Of a stretch of DNA of 35,555 nucleotides, positions 26,700-35,034 are shown one piece after another (the first letter of the stretch is position 1; every line of letters begins with the position of its first letter). Below the pieces are notes generated by a model. It had not been told where the DNA came from. It did not search any database and saw nothing but the letters and a program-made list of their open reading frames with translations. Both the position numbers and the translations under genes were made by a program. Origin of the DNA: Rhodobiaceae bacterium. Lineage in GTDB: Bacteria; Pseudomonadota; Alphaproteobacteria; RS24. Where the stretch lies: the NCBI GenBank assembly GCA_002683515.1, contig NYTN01000053.1:1-35555 (forward strand), given 5' to 3'.

Positions 26700-27452
26700 A
26701 TGGATTGCCGGCTGAAGGTAATCCGGTGTTGGAATAATATCCATAACTGTCAACGCTGTGACTGACAAAAGAGAAGCAACTCCCAGCAACCCAAGTAACA
26801 AGGGTAAATTTGAAGTAGTTTTATTATAAATCCCTAGTTCAAGAGCTTTCAGGCTATAACCCGCAGCTTCACCCAATTGTTGAAGCATAATTTTTATAGC
26901 CTCGCCCCAAGGTTGGCTGCGCATTAAGAGCACCCCCCCTGCGCGACCATTGCCAGGACAATTGAGGGGGACATGAAATCCCTCCATTGGGAATATATCC
27001 GGCCAAAGGTCAAAAATCTTTGCGGGAATTGTCTCTGTATACAATTCGCCGGCTGGTGTATTTGTTTTATCCATCCACAAGGACAGCTTTTTAGCCCATT
27101 TTTCCAGATTCTTATCTTTTATCGTTTTGAGCTGACTTCCCTCAAGCCGCGACATAATAACATCGCTACCTTTGTTTTTTTTGACCCAAACAATTACGCC
27201 GTCACAATGGGTGAACCCATCCAGTCTGGTGGCTAATATATTCGCAATTTCTCTCGTATATCGCGCACGCCGGAAATCATGCTCCATCAATAAAAGATTC
27301 GCCAAAGCGCGCCCGCCCGTGGGAAAAGTGGCTTGACCCGATTGAGGCGTCATTGAACTGTCTAAATTAGTGTCCAGATCACCATCCGGTTGAGATGCAA
27401 GCTGGTTTTGTAAAACTGTATCGGCCATATCTTTAGCTTCAGTCCCAGACAT
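26667..27452 (-). CDS. GAF-like protein with C-terminal membrane segment, function unknown
   Basis: A 261-residue protein I do not recognise with certainty. The first 45 residues are polar and probably disordered. Residues about 60-205 look like a GAF-type sensor domain (CDGVIVWVKKNKGSDVIMS, MEGFHVPLNCPGNGRAGGVL). A single transmembrane helix follows (LLLGLLGVASLLSVTALTV), then about 20 residues. This layout resembles the N-terminal part of some alphaproteobacterial HlyD/RND adaptor proteins, in which a GAF domain and one helix precede the biotinyl-lipoyl adaptor. If so, this copy lacks the adaptor part. The end overlaps the convergent binding-protein gene by 33 bases. Confidence 0.6.
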   Translation of the reverse strand: MSGTEAKDMADTVLQNQLASQPDGDLDTNLDSSMTPQSGQATFPTGGRALANLLLMEHDFRRARYTREIANILATRLDGFTHCDGVIVWVKKNKGSDVIMSRLEGSQLKTIKDKNLEKWAKKLSLWMDKTNTPAGELYTETIPAKIFDLWPDIFPMEGFHVPLNCPGNGRAGGVLLMRSQPWGEAIKIMLQQLGEAAGYSLKALELGIYNKTTSNLPLLLGLLGVASLLSVTALTVMDIIPTPDYLQPAIHLLKDLTGLGI

Positions 27453-27634
27453 TCGAGTGTCTTTCCTAGGGTTTGTGTTCCGGCTTTTTTATTATTTCAT
27501 AAATTGCCACACTGAAAATAAATAACTCTTTAAGCATAATTTTGACGAATCTTATCTATTGTATAGTGTTATTATAGTTTTATTATCGATTCATCAGATA
27601 TTTTGTTGAATTTGATGTCAGTAACGGTTTTTAA

Positions 27635-28495
27635 ATGAGTCAATCAGAAGAAGAAGAGTTCCGGAAGATGGCAGAAATCGCTGATGCCATTAACGATATT
27701 CTCGAAAATAACAAACTTGATGATGAACGTAACATCCCGCCAGAGGTAACTCCGGCTAATGTTGATGCGAATGAAAATGACGCGGATACGCAAGTTCATT
27801 CAGAAGAAACACCGCCCGATAGTCTTGATGAAAGTCTTGAAGCTGCCCTTGCTGCTGAAATTGCTGCAGATTTAGCAGGCGATATGCCTGGTGGTAGTCA
27901 AAGTGATACGCCTCTGACTGAGACTGAAATTCCATTTATATCTGGCGCGGCATTTGATGCACCACCTAATCTAGATAATATGGCAGCATTGGATGATCAA
28001 AACGCTGATAATCTGAGTGATGCTGAGATTATGACAGACCCTCTTTCAGTAGCAGATAACCCTGATTTATCCTCTGAAATGACAGAAAATGAACCTTTTG
28101 ACAAATTTCTGGACAATGATATGGCGTTTTTATCCTTACGGATGCGCGATACACTGGCAGAATTGAAGTCTGAACATGGGGATACACTGGAAGCCACAGA
28201 AAATCTTATTGGTAAAATGGCGCTATCCGTAGACGGACTTGTTGAGGAAATGCATTCTTCCTTAGGTGCTTTAGAGAAAAAAATTACCTCTCGAAAAGCC
28301 AGTATTAATCAAGAAATTGACCGTATTTATCAAGAAATTGCCACAACAAGAAGCGAATTGGAGCTTTTGGTTTCAAAATTCCAAAATGACACGGCAGAAA
28401 ACCATAAAACTTATAATGATATCTTTTCTGAAGAGCGCAGTCGGGTTGAAAGGTACAGAGAATTCCTTTCATTTATGATTCGCGATAAAAATTAG
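27635..28495 (+). CDS. acidic protein with C-terminal coiled coil, unknown function
   Basis: A 286-residue protein without a recognised domain, signal peptide or membrane segment. Residues 1-165 are rich in Asp, Glu, Ala and Pro, with few bulky hydrophobics, and are likely disordered. Residues about 165-280 have heptad-like spacing (LRMRDTLAELKSEHGDTLEA, EKKITSRKASINQEIDRIYQ), suggesting a long coiled coil. It starts 182 bases from the divergent GAF-like gene and is followed after 47 bases by a FadR-type regulator. Codon use looks like that of its neighbours. A scaffold or division/chromosome-associated role is possible but unproven. Confidence 0.65.
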   Translation: MSQSEEEEFRKMAEIADAINDILENNKLDDERNIPPEVTPANVDANENDADTQVHSEETPPDSLDESLEAALAAEIAADLAGDMPGGSQSDTPLTETEIPFISGAAFDAPPNLDNMAALDDQNADNLSDAEIMTDPLSVADNPDLSSEMTENEPFDKFLDNDMAFLSLRMRDTLAELKSEHGDTLEATENLIGKMALSVDGLVEEMHSSLGALEKKITSRKASINQEIDRIYQEIATTRSELELLVSKFQNDTAENHKTYNDIFSEERSRVERYREFLSFMIRDKN

Positions 28496-28542
28496 ACCAA
28501 ACAATCTTGCATAAAATTAAAAAGTAATATTTATTATTACTT

Positions 28543-29262
28543 ATGGAAAAAAATACCTCTAAAAGGCGCACTGATATTGCTGCCGAGACCATTGGCAGGC
28601 AAATTGTAAGAGGAAAACTGTCTATCGGGCAGGTTTTGCCTAATGATCAGGTCATGTGCGAGTCACTCGACATTTCCAGAACTATTTTACGAGAAGCATT
28701 ACGCATATTGGGAGCTAAAGGGCTTGTAAAAGCTGTTCCAAAAGCCGGAACATTCGTAAATGATACAGATAAATGGGCCATGTTAGACTCAGATATCCTA
28801 AATTGGCTCACCGATACCACTACGAGCAGTCGTCTTGAACCTCTTTTGGTGGAAATGATTGATATCCGTCTTGCTATTGAACCTGGCGCTGCCGCACTTA
28901 CCGCTTCTCGCGCACAAGCCACCGAACGACAAAGAGTATCTGAATTATTTCAATCACTTAAACTCGCCACCACGCCAGCATCAAGCCATGAGGCGGAAGC
29001 CGCTTTTATTGACTGCATTTTAGCGAATTGCCACAATCGTTTCTTCAATAGCCATCGTATGTTAGCAAAAACCTGTCTTAAATTGCTCTTTGAGCATACG
29101 GAAAGATATAATTACTTATCTCTTACCGCCCATGAAGCCGCCGTTCGCGCCATCATAAATTATGAACCACAAAATGCGCGGCGCAGCATGCAAGCTATAT
29201 TACTGCAAGCATCTCCTATTATCCGAAACAAAAAAAACCCTGCTGACGAATCAGCAGGGTAG
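28543..29262 (+). CDS. GntR-family transcriptional regulator, FadR subfamily
   Basis: A 239-residue repressor-type regulator. An N-terminal winged helix-turn-helix covers about 8-72 (IGRQIVRGKLSIGQVLP, CESLDISRTILREALRILGA, AVPKAGTFV). A helical FCD ligand domain covers about 85-230. The linker WAMLDSDILNWL matches the sugar-acid regulators of the DgoR/GntR-FadR type. The usual FCD His (F-H-x-x-L) is replaced here (AAFIDCILANCHNRFF), so metal binding may be altered; the later HEAAVRAI His remains. No sugar-acid genes lie nearby. No good ribosome binding site precedes ATG 28543. The last codons form one arm-loop-arm of the terminator at 29230-29260. Confidence 0.85.
   Translation: MEKNTSKRRTDIAAETIGRQIVRGKLSIGQVLPNDQVMCESLDISRTILREALRILGAKGLVKAVPKAGTFVNDTDKWAMLDSDILNWLTDTTTSSRLEPLLVEMIDIRLAIEPGAAALTASRAQATERQRVSELFQSLKLATTPASSHEAEAAFIDCILANCHNRFFNSHRMLAKTCLKLLFEHTERYNYLSLTAHEAAVRAIINYEPQNARRSMQAILLQASPIIRNKKNPADESAG
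29230..29260 (-). terminator. strong intrinsic terminator reading on the minus strand
   Basis: On the minus strand ACCCTGCTGA and TCAGCAGGGT form a perfect ten-base stem with a TTCG loop, followed directly by a run of T. On the plus strand no T-run follows. It overlaps the 3' end of the regulator gene, yet no minus-strand gene lies between it and 31375. Confidence 0.7.
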
Positions 29263-29325
29263 AGTTCAGGGATATGTGTGTGAGGGTTTAACACACAGTC
29301 CGTCTTGGGAGACGGATATTTAATT
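29230..29325 (-). ncRNA. candidate small RNA with three stem-loops
   Basis: Read on the minus strand, three hairpins follow one another. The first is TCCGTCT-CCCA-AGACGGA (29316-29299), the second TGTGTGT/ACACACA (29297-29275), and the third the perfect ten-base stem with a T-run (29260-29230). Three hairpins ending in an intrinsic terminator is a layout common among alphaproteobacterial trans-acting small RNAs. No confident promoter was found upstream, and the 5' end is a guess. The alternative is that these are leader hairpins of the EF-hand gene on the plus strand. Confidence 0.3.
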
Positions 29326-29367
29326 TACGTTGCGTTTAATAAATTGGATTAACTAATGGAGAAAAAA

Positions 29368-29706
29368 ATGCCTTTTAAGTTCGAAATTTTTACAAAGCGT
29401 TTGATTACCCTGGTTGTTTTGGTGGTAATGATAATAAGCTTTAGTAATTCAGCCTACGCAGCGCCAATCCGTTTTAAAGCTATGGATGCGAATAAAGACG
29501 GCAAAGTCACGCAACAGGAATTTACTGCCAAAATCGACCAGCAATTTGCTAAGATGGATAAAAATAATGACGGCTTGATCCAGCACAATGAGCTGAAAAC
29601 TTTCCATGCCGCAAAATTTGAAAAAATGGACCGCGACAATAATGGATATCTGGATAAAAAAGATAGACGCGTCAAAAAAATGGATGAGAAGGAAGGTCGC
29701 CACTAG
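29368..29706 (+). CDS. exported EF-hand calcium-binding protein
   Basis: A 112-residue small exported protein. ATG 29368 has GGAG six bases upstream; the ATG at 29356 contains part of this site and is rejected. Residues 1-31 form a signal peptide ending A-Y-A. Three EF-hand loops follow: DANKDGKVTQQE (40-51), DKNNDGLIQHNE (64-75) and DRDNNGYLDKKD (88-99), the third ending in Asp rather than Glu. It probably binds Ca2+ in the periplasm. It lies 17 bases before the sigma-factor gene and probably shares its transcript. Confidence 0.85.
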   Translation: MPFKFEIFTKRLITLVVLVVMIISFSNSAYAAPIRFKAMDANKDGKVTQQEFTAKIDQQFAKMDKNNDGLIQHNELKTFHAAKFEKMDRDNNGYLDKKDRRVKKMDEKEGRH

Positions 29707-29723
29707 CACTAAGGAGGCCGCTC

Positions 29724-30275
29724 TTGTCTGAACCCAGCGACGAAGACTTAATGTCTGCAATTGCTGAAGGCGACCAGATGGCCTTCAATCTGCTGACCTC
29801 AAGGCATTTGAAGATGGTTTATGCGATAGCATTGCAGAGATTAAAGCACCCAAGTGACGCTGAAGAAGTGGCACAGGATGTTTTTACCCGTCTCTGGCAA
29901 AATGCACCTAAATGGGAAGCCGAAGCCAAAATCAGCACATGGCTTTATCGTGTTTGCGTTAACCGCTCGATTGATATGCTAAGGCGGCGCAAACCCATGA
30001 CCGATATAGACGATGTTCCAGAAATTCCAGATGGTGCCGATAACGCTCTTCAAACTTTGGAAACCAAAGACAGAAAAAAACAAATAGAAGAAGCATTAGG
30101 CAATTTAACGAGCGAACAGCGTGACGCTATCCAGCTTGTCTACTTTTCTGAGATGAAGCAACAAGAGGCTGCTGACTCGCTTGGGTTGAGTTTAGCAGCA
30201 TTGGAGTCACTTTTACGCCGCGCCAGAAAAAAACTGCATACTGTATTAAATGAAAATTATGAAGAATTATACTGA
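29724..30275 (+). CDS. ECF-type RNA polymerase sigma factor
   Basis: A 183-residue extracytoplasmic-function sigma factor. TTG 29724 is the start, as AAGGAGG lies six bases upstream and no better codon exists. Region 2 spans about 25-95 (DAEEVAQDVFTRLWQNAPKW, STWLYRVCVNRSIDMLRR). Region 4 spans about 120-180 (LTSEQRDAIQLVYFSEMKQQ, EAADSLGLSLAALESLLRRA). No extra domain is present. The neighbouring gene encodes a one-pass membrane protein that may be its anti-sigma factor, and the next a periplasmic metal-sensor-like protein. ECF sigma factors usually drive their own operon, though I could not identify a clear ECF promoter upstream. Confidence 0.93.
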   Translation: MSEPSDEDLMSAIAEGDQMAFNLLTSRHLKMVYAIALQRLKHPSDAEEVAQDVFTRLWQNAPKWEAEAKISTWLYRVCVNRSIDMLRRRKPMTDIDDVPEIPDGADNALQTLETKDRKKQIEEALGNLTSEQRDAIQLVYFSEMKQQEAADSLGLSLAALESLLRRARKKLHTVLNENYEELY

Positions 30276-30313
30276 GAGGACACCTATCGGTAATTGGGGA
30301 GACATGACGAGAA

Positions 30314-30781
30314 ATGACTGACGAAAAGAAAAACGCCGTATCTTTCGATATGCATAAATTCAAAACGCTTATCTCTGCCCATGGTAGTGATATTGCAAAA
30401 TGGCCCGATGATAGCCGCAATTGGGGGCTGGCCTATAGCAGCGATAATAACGAAGCTCAAAAATTCATCTCTTATGAAAAAGAGCTGGATGATGTATTGG
30501 TGGATATTCACAACACTGCTCTTAACTCTGAAGATTTCTCGAGCCTTCAATATAAAATCGTTTCCGAGGCCACGCGCCTACCTCAACAAATGCACTCGAG
30601 CAATCAAAATCCTTTTATGGGTTCATCCATTCAATCCGTAGCCGCCTGCTTAATGATGTTTGTCTGTTTGGCAGCGGGCATGTTCAGCCTCCCCTATCTG
30701 CCTTTGGACACGATTACCTCCACTTACAGCGAACAAAACTTCGCTTTTCTTGAAATCAATCCTTTAAGTTCATGGGATTAA
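30314..30781 (+). CDS. one-pass membrane protein, putative anti-sigma factor
   Basis: A 155-residue protein of no family I can name. Residues 1-105 are hydrophilic and would be cytoplasmic. A single hydrophobic helix (SVAACLMMFVCLAAGMFSLP, about 108-127) is followed by a periplasmic tail of about 28 residues. It starts 38 bases after the sigma factor and ends 13 bases before the start of the sensor-like gene. Position and topology match anti-sigma factors of ECF operons such as CnrY, but there is no recognisable zinc-binding HxxxCxxC motif. The role is an inference from context. Confidence 0.7.
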   Translation: MTDEKKNAVSFDMHKFKTLISAHGSDIAKWPDDSRNWGLAYSSDNNEAQKFISYEKELDDVLVDIHNTALNSEDFSSLQYKIVSEATRLPQQMHSSNQNPFMGSSIQSVAACLMMFVCLAAGMFSLPYLPLDTITSTYSEQNFAFLEINPLSSWD

Positions 30782-30794
30782 ACTGGAGTTGATC

Positions 30795-31334
30795 ATGAAC
30801 CCCACGCTTATCCAAATCAGCAAACGAAAACGTATTATTTTCATCATTGTGCTCCTGTTTTCTCTTGCCGCAAATTTCTTTGTACTTGGCGCAGGAATTA
30901 GTTTCTTTATGCAGAGTCAACCAACCGGTGATGCTGAAAAAATAAAAACTGTGGAAAGGCTAGAAAAAAGATTTCTAAAACGCATCAATGCAGATGATCG
31001 ACTGGCTGTCCGCGAGGTTTTTAAACAAAACAGGAAACAAAGCGCAGTGCTGTTCAAAACCTATTTCAAAGAAAGAGAAGAAGTCATCGCCTACATTCAA
31101 GGTGATGAGATAGACAAAACTGAACTGCAAATAATGTCAGATAATTTGTTACGCCAAGAACGCGCATTGAGTATTCATCTCAATGCTGTTTTACAACAAC
31201 TTATCCAAGTGTCAGGACAAGAGACCAGAGTGCGTATTGCAGATATGCTTCGCCTAAGAGATGGCCGCCACCGTGGTGGGCGCAGTTGGCTAGCACCTAA
31301 AGAAAGACTTCGTAAGCACCAGGATAAAAAATAA
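30795..31334 (+). CDS. periplasmic heavy-metal sensor-like protein (CnrX/ZraP family)
   Basis: A 179-residue protein. ATG 30795 has GGAG six bases upstream. Residues about 9-40 carry a basic patch (KRKR) and one membrane helix (IIFIIVLLFSLAANFFVLGA), so the protein is anchored in the inner membrane with a periplasmic domain. The rest is strongly helical and charged (LEKRFLKRINADDRLAVREV, MSDNLLRQERALSIHLNAVL), typical of the Metal_resist/CnrX/ZraP helical-hairpin fold. Few His residues are present in the helical core, so metal binding is not assured. A basic tail ends the protein. It is the last gene of the sigma module. Confidence 0.78.
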   Translation: MNPTLIQISKRKRIIFIIVLLFSLAANFFVLGAGISFFMQSQPTGDAEKIKTVERLEKRFLKRINADDRLAVREVFKQNRKQSAVLFKTYFKEREEVIAYIQGDEIDKTELQIMSDNLLRQERALSIHLNAVLQQLIQVSGQETRVRIADMLRLRDGRHRGGRSWLAPKERLRKHQDKK

Positions 31335-31374
31335 GAATAAAATCTTTAAAATATAAAACTAATATTCAAAAAGC

Positions 31375-32148
31375 CTATCGCGGTGTCATTCTAATACCGC
31401 CATCCATGCGGATGCATTCGCCATTAACGTAATCATTTTCAACGAGATACTGCGCCGTTTTAGCAATCTCATCAGGTTTACCAAGGCGTTTTGGATTTAG
31501 CACTGAGTTTTCCAAAGCTTGGAAAATATTTTCCGGCAGAGTATCAAACATAGGCGTATGAATAAGGCCGGGTACAATTGTGTTGCAGCGAATGCCAAGT
31601 TCAGCCAAATCGCGCGCAATGACGATTGTCATACCTATAACCCCGCCCTTTGTCGCACTATATGCGACCTGACCGATTTGACCCTCATAACCCGCTACTG
31701 ACGCGGTGTTGATAATCACCCCTCGCTGACCATCATCAGTAATTGGATCATTTTTCATCATCGACTCAGCGGCAAGACGCGCCACATTAAACGTACCGAT
31801 GAGGTTTACATCTATAACACGCTTAAAATCTTCAAGTGGATGCGGCCCGTTTTTGGGATGATATGTCTTAGCAGCCCAGGCAATACCAGCATAATTACAA
31901 CAAATGTGAGCTGGGCCAAAAGCAGTTTCAACTTCTTGTATCGCCGCGCTTACAGAAGCCTCATCCGTGACATTTACCTGCTGGTAAATCACATTATCGC
32001 CCAACTCTTCTACAAGGGCTGCGCCACGCTCCTCATTCATATCAAATATCGCGCATTTCGCACCATGCGCAACAAACCTTCTAAGTGTCGCCTCGCCAAG
32101 GCCAGATGCCCCGCCTGTAATGATTGCAACCTTATCTTTTAAGTCCAT
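31375..32148 (-). CDS. SDR dehydrogenase, HSD17B10-like 3-hydroxyacyl-CoA dehydrogenase
   Basis: A 257-residue NAD-dependent SDR. ATG 32148 has AGGAG six bases upstream. The cofactor motif TGGASGLGEA is near 11-20, the catalytic Ser lies in INTASVAGYEG and Tyr/Lys in AYSATKGG. The NNAG motif reads NYAG. Segments such as KTYHPKNG, VIDVNLIGTFNVARL, QRGVIINTASVA and GECIRMDGGIRM closely follow mitochondrial HSD10 (type 2 3-hydroxyacyl-CoA dehydrogenase), which acts on short branched hydroxyacyl-CoAs. It is the last gene of the minus-strand acyl-CoA operon, where AtuG-type SDRs also occur. Confidence 0.88.
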   Translation of the reverse strand: MDLKDKVAIITGGASGLGEATLRRFVAHGAKCAIFDMNEERGAALVEELGDNVIYQQVNVTDEASVSAAIQEVETAFGPAHICCNYAGIAWAAKTYHPKNGPHPLEDFKRVIDVNLIGTFNVARLAAESMMKNDPITDDGQRGVIINTASVAGYEGQIGQVAYSATKGGVIGMTIVIARDLAELGIRCNTIVPGLIHTPMFDTLPENIFQALENSVLNPKRLGKPDEIAKTAQYLVENDYVNGECIRMDGGIRMTPR

Positions 32149-32180
32149 TTTCAACTCCTATTAAGCAACCGTCTAATTGA

Positions 32181-32984
32181 TTAAGCCGACGATTTCATAA
32201 AACGTGTATTTTCCAACGGTGGTGTTTCAGGTGGCCCGGCAAAGCATTGTGCATGGCTCATCCAAGCCTCTGAGACAGGACCGATAAGCTTTAAATTTGT
32301 GTCTGATATATTGCGGGTTTGCGTTACGACCTGACAAAATTCGCTAGCAGTTCCTGTCACTGCAGAAACATCGCTTAATTCGCCAAATTGCCAGACCTCC
32401 CCTGATGGGGCTATTAATTCAATATAAGGTATTGGCCCCGGAGGAGTTTGCCCCTTAACCTGGAAACTCCAATTAAATGTGTTGATACCAAGAACCACTA
32501 TATTTTTTATCCGGTCAGCATCCTGACGCACAACGCCTAGCGCATCATAAATAGCGAGACCATGCGCCCATGTTTCCATTAATCGAGCGGTAATACTTGA
32601 ACGCACACTCATATCCGGACCAATCCATTTAACACGATGTTTTGGATCAAGTTCAGCAAATGCATCAGTCATTTTGATATAATATTCACTCCATGTATTC
32701 AAAAGCGCCTGTCCCGCAAGTCCGTTAATATATGACCTTTCAAATTTCTTGAGATTACCCGCCATGACATCAGCCTTAACTTTATCAACATAGGTATCAA
32801 AGGCTGCCTCGTCAGCATAGCTCTCATAGGCCGCTACATTCCAGATATGCAAATGTTCAAGAATATCGTTAAAAGTCCAATTCTTAAAACCTGTTGGGGT
32901 GGTGAAATCATCATCTGATAAATCAGCCATGATCCGATAAAGCGCCTCAGACTCATCAAGCAAGTCATTAGATAATTGCTGCAT
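32181..32984 (-). CDS. DinB/maleylpyruvate isomerase-like protein (TIGR03084-like)
   Basis: A 267-residue cytoplasmic protein. The N-terminal four-helix part carries HLHIWN near residues 44-49 and ETWAHGLAIYDAL near 135-147, giving the spaced His ligands of the DinB/MDMPI metal-binding fold. A C-terminal alpha/beta part (about 170-260) follows. The pattern fits the TIGR03084 family, whose reaction is not established to my knowledge. Its ATG overlaps the carboxylase stop by one base (TGATG), so it is translationally coupled and likely belongs to the same catabolic pathway. Confidence 0.75.
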   Translation of the reverse strand: MQQLSNDLLDESEALYRIMADLSDDDFTTPTGFKNWTFNDILEHLHIWNVAAYESYADEAAFDTYVDKVKADVMAGNLKKFERSYINGLAGQALLNTWSEYYIKMTDAFAELDPKHRVKWIGPDMSVRSSITARLMETWAHGLAIYDALGVVRQDADRIKNIVVLGINTFNWSFQVKGQTPPGPIPYIELIAPSGEVWQFGELSDVSAVTGTASEFCQVVTQTRNISDTNLKLIGPVSEAWMSHAQCFAGPPETPPLENTRFMKSSA

Positions 32985-35029
32985 CAGGCGTTTTCCTCAT
33001 TACCGGCATCTTCTTCGGCAATCTCAATCATTAGATCATTCACGCTAACTTGTTGGTCAGAAACAATTCTAACATCAATGACATCGCCTTCTACTTCAGA
33101 AAATATTTCATGCTGCATTTTCATAGCTTCAACAACTGCAAGCTTTTGACCCTCTTCAACCTTGTCACCGACCTTAACAAATACTTCAATGACACGACCA
33201 TGCAGTGGTGCCGTAACCAAGCCACCTGCAGAACCCTCAGCCCCATCATCAGTCACATGCAATTGATTGATGCTCGATAAAAATATTGCTGTATCCGCAG
33301 ATTGTATCGCATGAAACAGCACATTCGCGTCAAAAACGGCTCGACTCTTAAAGATTTTGTTATTTACGTTGAAAGAAAGCGATACATCCGGTGTCACCTG
33401 CTCATCATCATGTGTTTCAACAAGAACCGCTTCCGACCCCTCCTCAAAGGTAATATCAACTTGATAGGACCCAGCTTGAGTGCTTGAAACAGTGAGGTCA
33501 AAAACCTCCTCCCCAATAAGCAAGCTATAAGGTGTTTGCAAAGCACCTGTGGTTGAAAAATTTTTCAGCGCATCCGGGACAGATATGGCGCGGCCTAAAG
33601 CCTGCTCTCTATCATGTATAAAATGAAGCACTGCCTGTAAGGCTACCATCTCATTACTGACAGGCTCAGCCGTATAACCGGTTTCGCCAAAAGTCTCACC
33701 AATGAATGCAGTCGTCGCCTCACCTTTAATAAAGGTTTCTTTTTCAAGACAGGTAACAAGAAAATCTCTGTTCGTTGCCGGTCCGAGAAGTGCTGTTTGG
33801 CGCAAAGCTTCAACAAGTCTTTTGCGAGCAGTCTCCCGGTCATCTCCATAAGCAATAACTTTAGCAACCATAGGATCATAAAAAGGCGAAATATCCTGCC
33901 CCTCTACAACACCGCCGTCAAAACGCACATTATCTATAGTGGCCGGACGCCATGCCACTATTTTACCAGTCGCTGGCATAAAATCATTATTCGGGTCTTC
34001 AGCGTAAAGCCGCACCTCAATAGCATGACCATCCAAAGAAACATCTTCTTGCTTGAGGTCTAACATTTCACCTTGCGCAACCTTGATTTGCAATTCGACC
34101 AAATCCAAACCAGTGACCATTTCAGTCACCGGATGCTCGACTTGCAAACGCGTATTCATCTCCAAAAAGTAATACGCCTCACTCTGGTCAAGAAGAAATT
34201 CAACTGTTCCCGCCCCTACATAATTTATATTCCGTGCCGCTTCGACAGCCGCTGCGCCCATATCTGCACGCAATTCAGCGGTCATAACGGGACAAGGAGA
34301 CTCTTCAATCACTTTTTGATGACGGCGTTGAACTGAACAGTCACGCTCACCCAAATGAACTACCTGACCATGCCGATCTGCAAAAACCTGTATTTCCACA
34401 TGGCGGGGATAGATAATCGCCTTTTCCAAAATAAGCTCATCTGAACCAAAAGCATTTGCAGCCTCAGATCGCGCCGTGACAAGAGCATTTTTCAGTTCAT
34501 CCATATCTTGAACAAGACGCATACCACGACCACCACCCCCAGCAGCGGCCTTAACCATAATGGGAAACTTAATCTCATTTGCCGCTTCTATAAGACGTTC
34601 ATCAGATTGATCGGCATCTTCATAACCCGGTACACATGGGACACCAGCTTCAATCATTCTGCGCTTTGCAGCAGCTTTATTCCCCATTAATGAAATCGCT
34701 TCAGCATCTGGGCCAATAAAAATCAAACCCGCCTTTTGCACTGCTTCGGCAAAATCAGCATTTTCAGATAAAAATCCATATCCGGGGTGAATGGCATCAG
34801 CATTAGTCTGGCGCGCAGCGTCAAGAATATTGTCGATGACAAGATAACTCTCACCCACTGGCCCAGCCCCAATACGAATAGCCTCGTCAGCAAGCGTAAC
34901 ATGGGGCGCTTGAACATCAGCGTCCGAATAAACAGCAACTGTTGAAATACCAAGACGCCGAGCAGTCTGCATGATTCTGACAGCAATTTCACCACGATTA
35001 GCAATAAGGATTTTTCTAATAGACGACAT
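32984..35029 (-). CDS. acyl-CoA carboxylase biotin-containing alpha subunit
   Basis: A 681-residue biotin carboxylase/carrier protein of the 3-methylcrotonyl-, geranyl- or propionyl-CoA carboxylase type. ATG 35029 is used because IRKILIANRGEIAVR follows at residue 4. Domains in order are the biotin carboxylase N-domain (about 4-112), ATP-grasp (about 115-315; KAAAGGGGRGMR, EMNTRLQVEHPVTE), the C-domain (to about 445), a linker/BT domain, and a biotinyl domain with AMKM (biotinylated Lys637). The beta subunit is not in the window and would be expected upstream, beyond 35555. Specificity lies in the beta subunit, so the substrate is unresolved. The gene is six bases from the hydratase gene. Confidence 0.92.
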   Translation of the reverse strand: MSSIRKILIANRGEIAVRIMQTARRLGISTVAVYSDADVQAPHVTLADEAIRIGAGPVGESYLVIDNILDAARQTNADAIHPGYGFLSENADFAEAVQKAGLIFIGPDAEAISLMGNKAAAKRRMIEAGVPCVPGYEDADQSDERLIEAANEIKFPIMVKAAAGGGGRGMRLVQDMDELKNALVTARSEAANAFGSDELILEKAIIYPRHVEIQVFADRHGQVVHLGERDCSVQRRHQKVIEESPCPVMTAELRADMGAAAVEAARNINYVGAGTVEFLLDQSEAYYFLEMNTRLQVEHPVTEMVTGLDLVELQIKVAQGEMLDLKQEDVSLDGHAIEVRLYAEDPNNDFMPATGKIVAWRPATIDNVRFDGGVVEGQDISPFYDPMVAKVIAYGDDRETARKRLVEALRQTALLGPATNRDFLVTCLEKETFIKGEATTAFIGETFGETGYTAEPVSNEMVALQAVLHFIHDREQALGRAISVPDALKNFSTTGALQTPYSLLIGEEVFDLTVSSTQAGSYQVDITFEEGSEAVLVETHDDEQVTPDVSLSFNVNNKIFKSRAVFDANVLFHAIQSADTAIFLSSINQLHVTDDGAEGSAGGLVTAPLHGRVIEVFVKVGDKVEEGQKLAVVEAMKMQHEIFSEVEGDVIDVRIVSDQQVSVNDLMIEIAEEDAGNEENA

Positions 35030-35034
35030 AATTT

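Noticed and set aside
30304..30321. Five-codon mini-ORF overlapping the putative anti-sigma start
   Set aside because: Same geometry: GGGGAG is two bases from its ATG, so independent translation is unlikely.
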